Below, piece by piece: positions 39,722 through 46,151 of a DNA stretch of 46,151 nt. Made by a program: the position numbers and the translations under genes. This DNA comes from JBPCMN01 sp013695115 (GTDB lineage: Bacteria; Actinomycetota; Acidimicrobiia; IMCC26256; JACDBD01), in assembly GCA_051002235.1 (NCBI GenBank), contig JBPCMN010000086.1:1-46151 (forward strand), given 5' to 3'. Below the pieces are notes generated by a model that saw only the letters and a program-made list of their open reading frames with translations, was not told where the DNA came from and searched no databases. Numbering within the stretch: position 1 is the first letter of the stretch; every line of letters starts with the position of its first letter.

Positions 39722-41095
39722 ATGGTCACGATCGCGGAGTTGCGCGAGCAGGTGCGGGGCCCGGTGATCGAGCCTGGCGACGACGACTACGAAGAGCACC
39801 GGCGCGTCCACAACTTCATGCACGATCGCCGTCCCGCGGTCGTCGTGCGAGCAGCGGCCACCGCCGACGCCGTCGCCGCGGTCAACTACGCGCGAGCCAA
39901 CGCCCTCGACCTAGCCGTGCGGGGTGGAGGGCACAGCGTGCCCGGGTTCGGCACCTGCGACGACGGGGTCGCGCTCGATCTCTCGCTGGTCAACAACGTC
40001 TTTGTGGACCCGGCCAAGAAGACTGCCCGAGCCGGGGGCGGCGCGACGTGGGGTGACTTCAACCACGCCGCGCACGCGTACGGACTGGCCACCACAGGCG
40101 GGATCATCTCGACCACCGGTGTCAGCGGCCTAACCCTTGGTGGCGGCATCGGGTACCTCACGCGGGGCTGCGGCCTCTCGTGTGACAACCTCGTCGGAGC
40201 CGAGGTTGTCACCGCCGACGGTCGGATCCTCACCGCCAACGAGCACGAGAACGAAGACCTGTTCTGGGCCTTACGGGGCGGGGGCGGCAACTTCGGCGTA
40301 GTCACGGCACTCGAGTTCGGCCTCCACAACGTTGACACCATCTATGGCGGGCCGATGTTCTACGAGGTCGAAGACGCTGCTGCCGTCATGGCGTGCTACC
40401 GAGACTTCATCGAGGACGCCCCCGAACAGCTCGGGGCATTCTTCGCCTGGCAGATCGCCCCACCGCTGCCCTTCATCCCGGAGGACCGCCACGGCGACCT
40501 GTTCTGTGCCATGGTCACGTGCTGGACCGGCCCACTCGAGGACGGCGAGCAGGCCATCAAGCCGCTGAGGGACGCGGCGGAGGTACGGGCCGAATACGTT
40601 GGACCGATGCCCTATCCCGCGCTCAACTCGGCGTTCGACGACCTCGTGCCGCGCGGCCTTCAGCACTACTGGAAGGCCGACTACGTGCGCGAGCTCACCG
40701 ACGACGCCATTGCGGCGCACATCGAGCACGGCAAGAGAACGCCCGTCGTCAACTCGACGATGCACCTCTATCCCGTCAATGGCGCCGCCCACCGTGTCGG
40801 TCCCGACGAAACTGCGTTCGGACACCGCGACGCCAAGTATGCGGCGGTGGTCGCCGGCATGTGGCCCGACCCCGCCGACAACGACGCCAACATCAAGTGG
40901 GTGCGTGACTACTACGCCGCCATCCACCCCCACTCTGGCACTGAAGGGGGATACATCAACTTCATGTCTGAGGACGACGCAGCTCGGGCACCCGAGAACT
41001 TCGGTCGCACCTACGAGCGTCTGCGCCAGGTCAAGGCCGCCTACGACCCCCAGAACCTCTTCCACCTCAACCAGAACATCGAGCCTGCGTCCTGA
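39722..41095 (+). CDS. FAD-binding oxidoreductase, berberine-bridge-enzyme-like (VAO/PCMH family)
   Basis: The 457-residue protein has an N-terminal PCMH FAD domain with LAVRGGGHSVPGFGTCDDG near 64-82; His71 is in place for covalent 8-alpha-histidyl FAD. The position that carries the second (cysteinyl) link in berberine bridge enzyme falls in ISTTGVSGLTLGGG and is Thr, so attachment is probably by His only. The C-terminal BBE segment is NLFHLNQNIEP. It oxidises a sugar, alcohol or secondary metabolite; the substrate is unknown and no signal peptide is seen. The start follows GGGGGGAAA. It lies between tRNA-Pro and a duplicated tRNA 3' end, so it may be island cargo. Confidence 0.85.
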   Translation: MVTIAELREQVRGPVIEPGDDDYEEHRRVHNFMHDRRPAVVVRAAATADAVAAVNYARANALDLAVRGGGHSVPGFGTCDDGVALDLSLVNNVFVDPAKKTARAGGGATWGDFNHAAHAYGLATTGGIISTTGVSGLTLGGGIGYLTRGCGLSCDNLVGAEVVTADGRILTANEHENEDLFWALRGGGGNFGVVTALEFGLHNVDTIYGGPMFYEVEDAAAVMACYRDFIEDAPEQLGAFFAWQIAPPLPFIPEDRHGDLFCAMVTCWTGPLEDGEQAIKPLRDAAEVRAEYVGPMPYPALNSAFDDLVPRGLQHYWKADYVRELTDDAIAAHIEHGKRTPVVNSTMHLYPVNGAAHRVGPDETAFGHRDAKYAAVVAGMWPDPADNDANIKWVRDYYAAIHPHSGTEGGYINFMSEDDAARAPENFGRTYERLRQVKAAYDPQNLFHLNQNIEPAS

Positions 41096-41650
41096 GCAGC
41101 TACCTCTGGTCGGTCCGCTGCACGTGTTGACCTGCACTCCGGAAGCGATTGTCGTTGGCGATGCGTTCGAATGCCTTGTCGTCGGCTTCGATGTGCCGGA
41201 GCATGCAGAGCACGAAGAGGAAGTGGCCGGTCTCGGCGAGGTAGTAGTCCGAGGGGCCCGTTTCCCGGGCCTGCACGTCAAGCGACCCGGCGGCGGGCGC
41301 GCTGGCCCGCCGGGACGGCCGGTACTTCGGCCCGGGCGATGATCGCAGGCGCGTCGACTTCTTCGACGTGAACCGGCGCGCCGCAGACGTGGAGGAGACC
41401 GGCGTGGCGAAAGCCGATGTCGGCATCGGCCTCTACATCGCGGGGCCTGGGTGCGATCGCGGTGACGGCCGGTCCCGGGTTCGAGTCCCGGCAGCCCGAC
41501 TCACGAAGGTGCAGGTCAGAATGCTGCGCATGCATTTGCATCGTACGGTTTTCAGCGCGCGATGACAGCCATTTGACAGCGCGTGACGCACATCCGTCGA
41601 AGCCCGCCGGTTGAGAATGCGAACTGACGTGGTGCCTGGACCTCAAGACT
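41096..41650. other. 555-bp stretch without a convincing intact gene
   Basis: On the minus strand, 41100-41270 translates to a protein-like segment (SDYYLAETGHFLFVLCMLRH, then IEADDKAFERIANDNRFRSA) ending in a stop, and another minus frame at about 41280-41440 has GLLHVCGAPVHVEEVDAPAI. Both look like decayed remnants of coding sequence, in different frames, and I cannot name either. The plus strand holds a tRNA-Pro 3' end at 41471-41519. The rest (41520-41650) shows nothing recognisable. Confidence 0.45.
41471..41519 (+). mobile_element. attachment-like segment 2: duplicated tRNA-Pro 3' end
   Basis: GGTCCCGGGTTCGAGTCCCGG then CAGCCCGACTCACGAAGGTG CAGGTCAG: a T arm, acceptor 3' strand and flank like 39469-39516, with the D and anticodon arms absent. 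It cannot make a tRNA. It would be the far junction (attR-like) of an insertion of about 2.0 kb carrying the FAD oxidoreductase. Confidence 0.6.
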
Positions 41651-42592
41651 TCACGCTTCGAAGCGGGCGAACCAGTCTTCATCGACGACCAGCACCGTCT
41701 TCAGGCCCGTGCTCTGTTGCTCGACGAGATCGCAGAGGCGTTCGCCGTCGATCAGGTCGATGGTCGGTGTTGCGGTGCGCGCGACGCGGCGCGCCGGCTC
41801 GCTGAAGCGGCCAAGGGTCACAAACACCGCACGCTCTGCGCCAGCCGCAGCCGCGTCCCGCTGGAACAGCGCAACAGCATCACGTCCGACCGTGTTCGAT
41901 GGCTCGTAACGTTTGGCCTGAACCGCGACCGTCGACGAGAGCACTTCGCTGAGTGGCGCGGTCCCGATGCCGTCGATTCCTTCGTCTCCCGGACCCCCGG
42001 TTTGTTCCAGAACCAACCCGAAGGCCCGCAGCAAGTACAAGACGAAGCGTTCGAAGCCATCGGGTGCAAGCCCGTGAAGACGGGTGACGAGTTGCGCGCG
42101 CCAGGCTGGATCCTGGTCGTCAGGCGGGGATACGTCCTCGACCTCACCTTCCGAGTCGCGCTCTCGGCCGCGGGTCCGGCGATCCGCGCGGACCTGCGCG
42201 TCAATCTCACGCAGCCTCGTCTGGGCCACGTCATCGCTCAATGCGAGGATTGTTCGCCCGAGTTCGGTGATCAGAAACAAGCCCCGACGGGGGCTCTCAA
42301 GGACGCCCCCAAGCTTCAAGTAGGAACGCGCCCAGTCGCAGCGGTCTAGCGCGATGGACTTGTCGTTCGCCGGGTAGGCAAGCGCGACGTGTTCATCAGT
42401 CAGGCCGACGTCCTTCATCACACGCTCGCTGATCTGAGGGCGAGTCGACGATCCACCCAATGCCTCCACGGCGCGGAGGGTTGGCAACATGAGCTCTGAG
42501 TACGTCGGCAAGTCCTCGCGAGTGACCACGTGAAGAGTCTTGTCGCGGCGCGCGGAGTGCGCCAGCACACGCTCGCCACGAGGGGAGATCAT
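41651..42592 (-). CDS. mrr: Mrr-type restriction endonuclease
   Basis: The 313-residue protein has an N-terminal Mrr winged-helix domain (about 28-115; LPTYSELMLPTLRAVEALGG) and a C-terminal PD-(D/E)XK nuclease domain: FERFVLYLLRAFG near 180-192, GDEGIDGIG with Asp207, and VAVQAKRY with Gln225 and Lys227. Mrr enzymes cut modified (methylated) foreign DNA. The ATG at 42592 overlaps the stop of the integrase fragment as ATGA; a GTG at 42529 would give a family-like N-terminus (VVTREDLPTYSELM) and may be the original start. An orphan type-IV-like defence gene on a tRNA island is a common setting. Confidence 0.85.
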   Translation of the reverse strand: MISPRGERVLAHSARRDKTLHVVTREDLPTYSELMLPTLRAVEALGGSSTRPQISERVMKDVGLTDEHVALAYPANDKSIALDRCDWARSYLKLGGVLESPRRGLFLITELGRTILALSDDVAQTRLREIDAQVRADRRTRGRERDSEGEVEDVSPPDDQDPAWRAQLVTRLHGLAPDGFERFVLYLLRAFGLVLEQTGGPGDEGIDGIGTAPLSEVLSSTVAVQAKRYEPSNTVGRDAVALFQRDAAAAGAERAVFVTLGRFSEPARRVARTATPTIDLIDGERLCDLVEQQSTGLKTVLVVDEDWFARFEA

Positions 42593-42780
42593 CTACTCGA
42601 GAAGACCTGCTCCTGCATTCTCCGAGCTGCCTCCTCCTGCATCCCAGGAACGACGTGGCTGTAGATGTCGAGCGTGATGGCGATCGAGGAGTGGCCGAGC
42701 ATCTCCTGGACGACCTTCGGGTGCACCTCGGCATGTAACAACAGCGTGGCGCAGGTGTGACGCAGATCGTGGAAGCGAAT
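42589..42780 (-). pseudogene. C-terminal remnant of a tyrosine integrase (leftward)
   Basis: On the minus strand the frame reads IRFHDLRHTCATLLLHAEVH, PKVVQEMLGHSSIAITLDIY and SHVVPGMQEEAARRM, ending with TGA inside the mrr start. It holds the HxxR, the second His (LGHSS) and the nucleophile Tyr (DIYSHV) of a phage-type integrase but nothing upstream: at 42780 it is cut off and another, oppositely directed integrase piece begins. About 63 residues of an expected ~370 remain, so it is inactive. Confidence 0.85.
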
Positions 42781-43083
42781 CGCCGGCTACCGAGACCTGG
42801 ACCTCGTCTTCGCGACGGTGACCGGCGAGCCGCTCCATCCCGACAACGTCTCCAACACGTTCGACCGGCTCGTGAAGAGCGCCGAGGTTCGACGTATCCG
42901 GTTGCACGACCTACGCCACTCGGCGGCGACGGTGATGCTCGAACAAGGCGTGCCGCTCAAGGTCGTCACGGAGCGGCTCGGGCACTCGTCGACACGGGTC
43001 ACGAGCGACCTCTACCAGCACGTCGGTGAGACGATGCAGGACGACGCGGCTGCGAAGCTCGGCGCCGCCTTCCTCGGTCAGTG
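42779..43083 (+). pseudogene. C-terminal remnant of a tyrosine integrase (rightward)
   Basis: The plus frame reads GYRDLDLVFATVTGEPLHPD, NVSNTFDRLVKSAEVRRIRL, HDLRHSAATVMLEQGVPLKV and LGHSSTRVTSDLYQHVGETM, ending at 43081-43083. It keeps HxxR, His and Tyr but lacks the first catalytic Arg and the N-terminal domains. Its sequence differs from the leftward remnant, so it comes from a second integrase. A GTG at 42818 could start an 88-residue peptide, but that would not be an active recombinase. Confidence 0.85.
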
Positions 43084-43092
43084 ACTCGGGCG

Positions 43093-43129
43093 CGCGCTCA
43101 CAGAATGCTCACGAAAAATCGGCCAGCGG
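43093..43129 (+). repeat. 37-bp perfect direct repeat, right copy
   Basis: Identical to 39555-39591. It lies 10 bp after the stop of the rightward integrase remnant and 100 bp before the degenerate tRNA-Pro end, so it probably marks the end of an integrated element. Confidence 0.85.
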
Positions 43130-43228
43130 CTCTGAGGAGGTGTCGTCGAGTCCACCGGCGCGCGGCGAACGTGCTGGTCAGCGCACTACATGACACTGGT
43201 GCAACTTGGGCGGCATGGGCGCGAAGGA

Positions 43229-43274
43229 ACTGGGGGACCGAAGGTCGCGGGTTCGAGTCCCGCCAACCCGACGA
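43229..43274 (+). mobile_element. attachment-like segment 3: degenerate tRNA-Pro 3' half
   Basis: ACTGGGGGACCGAAGGTC then GCGGGTTCGAGTCCCGCC: the anticodon loop, variable region and T arm of tRNA-Pro are recognisable, with a changed but still paired T stem and CAACCCGACGA instead of the acceptor end. Faint D-arm likeness (GTGCAACTTGGG) lies before it. No matching 5' acceptor strand is present, so it is a pseudo-tRNA or old attachment scar. Confidence 0.6.
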
Positions 43275-43296
43275 GTGAGTGGCGGCGTTTGCCGAG

Positions 43297-43491
43297 TTAG
43301 TTCTGCCCTCGGGGCGAGCGCCGCGAGGTGAGCCAGTCCGCCATCACCGGATGCGTCAGCCGAGTGTGGGCGGCCCACTGCAGGTCGGCGTGCCTGGCGG
43401 GGTCGCCCTCGAGGCTCCACTCCGGGCGCCATTCGCACAGGGCGCAGCGCCCGGGGAAATGCTCAGAACGGGGGGATTCCAGACGTTCCAC
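43297..43491 (-). CDS. small Cys/His-rich protein, unknown
   Basis: A GTG at 43491 follows AGAGGA by 5 nt and opens 64 codons: VERLESPRSEHFPGRCALCE, then WRPEWSLEGDPARHADLQWA and AHTRLTHPVMADW. Cys16, Cys19, His34, His42 and His47 could form a small zinc site of CxxC-H-H type. I cannot name the family. It is the only plausible gene between the tRNA island and the gamma-glutamyltransferase gene and runs opposite to both. Confidence 0.5.
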   Translation of the reverse strand: MERLESPRSEHFPGRCALCEWRPEWSLEGDPARHADLQWAAHTRLTHPVMADWLTSRRSPRGQN

Positions 43492-43594
43492 GGCGGTCCT
43501 CTGCCCACCCCCTCTCACGATCAACCCTGATCGGCTTGAGCCAGTCTTCCAGCCCGACCCGGCTCGATCGGGGATGCCCGAGCACGCTGATCGG

Positions 43595-43600
43595 TAGCCT
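43595..43600 (+). promoter_or_regulatory. -10 box, leaderless-type promoter of gamma-glutamyltransferase gene
   Basis: TAGCCT ends 8 nt before the ATG at 43609. Confidence 0.45.
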
Positions 43601-43608
43601 CGCCGGCC

Positions 43609-45147
43609 ATGGTCGAGGCGAGACGCTTCCCTCGCGCGGGAGTAGCGACGCCGCACTACCTAGCGTCAGCAGCCGGGCTCGCAGCGCTGGCCGAAGGCGG
43701 GAACGCGGTCGACGCGGTTGTCGCGGCCAACCTCGCCCTCGGTGTGGTCGCGCCCTATTTCTGCGGCTACGGCGGCGACCTCTTCGCGATCGTCTGGGAC
43801 GGCGACCTCGACGGCTATCTCGGCTCGGGGCGGTCACCGGAACGGCTCTCGATCGACGCCCTGCGCGCCGAGCACGAGACCATGCCGCTCCTCGGCCCCC
43901 ACGCGGTGACGGTGCCGGGCGCGCCCGCCGGTTGGTTCGCTCTTCTCGAACGTTGGGGCACTCGCTCGTTCGGCGCGGTGGCCGGCCACGCCCTCCGCTA
44001 TGCCCGCGACGGTTTCGAGGTGAGCCCGTGGGCGGGAAACTACTTCCGGGCGTGCCGCGTCCTGTACGCCGACTTCCCCGAGTGGACCGCGACCTACGGC
44101 GCGGCCGACACCGGCACCCGGCTGCGGCAGCCGGGCCTGGTCCGGACCATCGAGAGGCTGGCCGCGGACGGCGCCGACGCGTACTACCGCGGTCCGATGG
44201 CAGAGGCGATCGCCGCCGCCGTGCAGGCGGCCGGCGGCGTCCTCGCTCCCGAAGATCTCGCGCGACACGAGGGCCGGTTTGGCGCACCGCTGCGCGCGAC
44301 CTACCGGGGCGTCGAGGTGGCGGAGCTCCCACCGCAGACCCAGGGGGTCGCGCCCCTCGAGGCGTTGCGCATCCTCGACGGGCTCGATCTCCCGGACGAC
44401 GGCGCCGCCCGCCAGCACCTGCTCGTCGAGGCGCTGAAGCTGGCCCTCGCCGACCGCGACGATCACGTCACCGATCCCGACGCGATGCGCGGGCCGGTCG
44501 AGGCCCTCCTCGCCGACCAGCACGCCGCCGACCGGCGCGCCCGCATCGACCCCGAGCGAGCGGCACCACCGGCGGCGAACGCGGCGCGCCCCGGCGGCAC
44601 GGCCTATCTCTGCGCAGCCGACGGCGACGGCCTCCTTGTGAGCCTCATCCAGTCGAACTTCCTCGCCTTCGGTTCGGGCGTGCACGTCCCGGAGTGGGGC
44701 ATCAACCTGAACAACCGGGGCTCGTCGTTCACCCTCGAGGCGTCACACGTGAACGCGTTGGCGCCGGCCAAGCTCCCGATGCATACGTTGATCCCCGCCC
44801 TCGCGCTGCGCGACGGTGCACCGTGGCTCGTCTTCGGGAGCGAAGGCGCCGATGCCCAGGGCCAGGTGCACGTCCAGCTGCTCGTCCGCATGCTCCACGA
44901 CGGCCTCGATCCCCAGGAGGCCATCGACGCCGCCCGCTTCCGCATCGATTGGGGGAGTGAGTTCCTGCGAGTCGAGCAGGCCGCTGGTCCCGACGTCATC
45001 GAGGGCCTGCGCACCCGCGGACACACCGTGCGCCAGGTCGGCACCCACAATTCAGGTATGGGCCTCGCGCACGCGATCGCGCCCACGCCGAACGGGTATC
45101 TCGTCGCGACCGACCCGCGCGCCGAGGGCGCCGCACTCGGCCTGTAA
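43609..45147 (+). CDS. gamma-glutamyltransferase family protein
   Basis: The 512-residue protein belongs to the self-cleaving Ntn-hydrolase GGT family: GVATPHYLASAAGLAALAEG near 11-30, GGNAVDAVVAANLALGVV near 30-47, PGAPAGWFALLERWG near 104-118, and the putative nucleophile Thr331 in PGGTAYLCAAD, which would separate large (~330) and small (~180) subunits. The small part has NNRGSSFTL and HTLIPALALRDG and FGSEGADAQGQ, close to the usual GGT glycine motifs. No signal peptide is seen, so unlike E. coli GGT it is probably cytoplasmic; the substrate may not be glutathione. Confidence 0.88.
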   Translation: MVEARRFPRAGVATPHYLASAAGLAALAEGGNAVDAVVAANLALGVVAPYFCGYGGDLFAIVWDGDLDGYLGSGRSPERLSIDALRAEHETMPLLGPHAVTVPGAPAGWFALLERWGTRSFGAVAGHALRYARDGFEVSPWAGNYFRACRVLYADFPEWTATYGAADTGTRLRQPGLVRTIERLAADGADAYYRGPMAEAIAAAVQAAGGVLAPEDLARHEGRFGAPLRATYRGVEVAELPPQTQGVAPLEALRILDGLDLPDDGAARQHLLVEALKLALADRDDHVTDPDAMRGPVEALLADQHAADRRARIDPERAAPPAANAARPGGTAYLCAADGDGLLVSLIQSNFLAFGSGVHVPEWGINLNNRGSSFTLEASHVNALAPAKLPMHTLIPALALRDGAPWLVFGSEGADAQGQVHVQLLVRMLHDGLDPQEAIDAARFRIDWGSEFLRVEQAAGPDVIEGLRTRGHTVRQVGTHNSGMGLAHAIAPTPNGYLVATDPRAEGAALGL

Positions 45148-45172
45148 CGCACCAACATGAGCAAGTGGCAAG

Positions 45173-45178
45173 TACCAT
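45173..45178 (+). promoter_or_regulatory. candidate -10 box for the MoxR gene
   Basis: TACCAT ends 9 nt before the ATG at 45188, a little further than the other leaderless promoters here. Confidence 0.35.
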
Positions 45179-45187
45179 CGGTTCGTA

Positions 45188-46096
45188 ATGACACCGGCGT
45201 CGGTAACGAGCGTGGACGAAGTCCGGGCCGCGCTCGCCGATCATCAATACCTGGCTGACGAAGGCCTGGCGACTGCGATCTTCCTCGCGCTCACGCTCCG
45301 TCGCCCGCTGCTGCTCGAAGGCGAAGCCGGCGTCGGCAAGACCGAGGTCGCCAAGGTGCTGGCCCGCTGGACCGGCGGCGAGCTCGTGCGCCTCCAGTGC
45401 TACGAAGGCATCGACGCCGGCCAGGCCGTTTACGAATGGGACTATTCCCGTCAGCTCCTTCACCTGCGGGCGGTCGAGGCGAGCGGGGCCAAGGTTGTCG
45501 AGGACGAGCTGTACTCCGAGCAGTTCCTGGTCCGCCGACCTCTCCTGCGTGCGATCGCGTACGAGGGCACTGTGCCGCCGGTGCTGCTGGTCGACGAGGT
45601 CGACCGGGCCGACGACGAGTTCGAGGCGTTCCTGCTCGAGGTGTTGTCGGAGTACGCGGTCACCGTGCCCGAGCTCGGCACGATTCGCGCCGAGGTGCCC
45701 CCGGTCGTCGTCGTCACGAGCAACCGCACCCGCGAGGTGCACGACGCCCTCAAGCGACGCTGCCTCTACCACTGGGTCGAGCATCCGGAGTTCGACCGCG
45801 AGGTGGCGATCGTGCGTGCTCAGGTGCCTGCCGCGTCGGCGGAGCTCGCCGCCCAGGTGGCGCGCACGGTCGGGGCACTGCGGGCGCAGGACCTGCAGAA
45901 GCCGCCGGGCGTCGCCGAGACGATCGACTGGACCCGGGCGCTGGTGGCCCTCGGGGCGCAGCGCCTCGACGCCGACCTCGCGACGGCGACGCTCGGCGCC
46001 GTGCTGAAGTACCGCGAGGACCAGCTGCACGCCAAGCGGCTCGATGTCCAGCAGCAGCTGTCGGCGGCCATGCTCGGCGGGAGCCTCGGTGGCTGA
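45188..46096 (+). CDS. MoxR-family AAA+ ATPase (CoxD-like)
   Basis: The 302-residue ATPase has Walker A LLEGEAGVGKTEVAKVLA at 42-59, the MoxR-type RLQCYEGIDAGQAVYEWDYS near 68-87, Walker B PVLLVDEVDRADDEFEAFLL near 131-150, sensor-1 VVVTSNRTREVHDALKRRC near 175-193 and a sensor-2 helical domain. MoxR proteins act as chaperones with a VWA-domain partner to mature metal enzymes or complexes; the CoxD subgroup helps assemble CO-dehydrogenase-like molybdo-enzymes. The partner gene overlaps its stop, but no cox genes are inside the window, so the target is not visible. Confidence 0.9.
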   Translation: MTPASVTSVDEVRAALADHQYLADEGLATAIFLALTLRRPLLLEGEAGVGKTEVAKVLARWTGGELVRLQCYEGIDAGQAVYEWDYSRQLLHLRAVEASGAKVVEDELYSEQFLVRRPLLRAIAYEGTVPPVLLVDEVDRADDEFEAFLLEVLSEYAVTVPELGTIRAEVPPVVVVTSNRTREVHDALKRRCLYHWVEHPEFDREVAIVRAQVPAASAELAAQVARTVGALRAQDLQKPPGVAETIDWTRALVALGAQRLDADLATATLGAVLKYREDQLHAKRLDVQQQLSAAMLGGSLGG

Positions 46097-46151
46097 CCCC
46101 GGGGAGCCCTACGACGCCGTCGACAGCGTCGTCGGGTTGGCCGCCGTACTG
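46089..46151 (+). CDS. start of the MoxR partner gene, probably a VWA-domain (CoxE-like) protein (partial)
   Basis: GTG at 46089 overlaps the MoxR stop by 8 nt and the frame stays open to the window edge: VADPGEPYDAVDSVVGLAAV. Only 21 codons are visible, too few for a domain call. The VWA/CoxE suggestion rests on the usual gene order after MoxR/CoxD. Confidence 0.45.
   Translation, partial: MADPGEPYDAVDSVVGLAAVL

Noticed and set aside
39722..41095. Bicovalent FAD attachment in the berberine-bridge-like enzyme
   Set aside because: Cys150 and Cys154 drew attention, but the position of the second covalent link lies in the preceding ISTTGVSG segment and is not Cys.
39555..43129. 37-bp repeats as terminal inverted repeats of an insertion sequence
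   Set aside because: They are direct, not inverted, and no transposase with a DDE motif is present; integrase fragments fit better.
41471..43274. Additional tRNA genes at 41471 and 43229
   Set aside because: Both lack a matching 5' acceptor strand and D arm; they are 3' fragments or degenerate copies.

Overview
This 46 kb window comes from the chromosome of a very GC-rich member of the Actinomycetota. Three things point there. Housekeeping genes lie in the actinobacterial order tlyA-nadK-recN-steA-steB, then pyrG-NUDIX-xerD, then scpA-scpB-rluB-cmk-der. GTG starts are frequent. Many genes have a TANNNT -10 box only 5-9 nt before the start codon, the signature of leaderless mRNAs. The KorAB ferredoxin oxidoreductase, the gene mix and the absence of mycolic-acid genes fit a deep lineage such as Acidimicrobiia; that rank is inference, not shown directly.

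Layout. 1-586: 3' end of a 23S rRNA gene and a 5S rRNA gene. 0.7-9.5 kb: mixed housekeeping genes (TPR, SSB-like, IolC-C-type, KorA/KorB, DUF1015, HAD phosphatase, rhomboid protease). 9.5-19.8 kb: a compact operon tlyA-nadK-(31-aa ORF)-recN-steA-steB-murJ, then an alkaline-phosphatase-fold/multi-TM protein and a MraY/WecA-like transferase; this joins rRNA modification and NAD(P) supply to cell-envelope and division functions. 19.8-27.2 kb: ArnT/PMT-like glycosyltransferase, pyrG, NUDIX, XerD, DksA-type zinc finger, site-2 protease, HD protein, trpS. 27.4-36.5 kb: scpA-scpB-rluB, aroH-aroA-cmk-plsC, ispH, DUF512 and der. 36.5-39.4 kb: a 31-aa ORF, HMG-CoA-lyase-like gene, acyl-CoA carboxylase beta subunit and a tiny zinc-ribbon membrane protein. 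39.4-43.3 kb: tRNA-Pro(GGG) followed by a decayed integration island with two extra tRNA-Pro 3' ends, a 37-bp perfect direct repeat, an FAD oxidoreductase, an Mrr-type nuclease and two truncated integrases joined head to head. 43.3-46.15 kb: a small Cys/His protein, a gamma-glutamyltransferase homologue, a MoxR ATPase and the start of its partner.

The most unusual signal is a family of three 31-codon ORFs (11150-11245 +, 27263-27358 -, 36552-36647 +) sitting 3-20 nt before recN, trpS and the HMG-CoA-lyase-like gene. All three end in the same PSER...YP.PQRAR. pattern, all carry a GC hairpin centred on the same Tyr codon, and each has a credible start: two have a leaderless -10 box at the right distance and one overlaps nadK as ATGA. 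They look like leader peptides or a repeat that travels as one, and I do not recognise the family. A second repeat family (53 bp, 50 identities) lies upstream of pyrG and at the start of xerD.

Gene packing is extreme: most same-strand neighbours overlap by 4 nt (ATGA/GTGA), and four convergent pairs share their stop codons in a 4-nt overlap, leaving no room for ordinary terminators.
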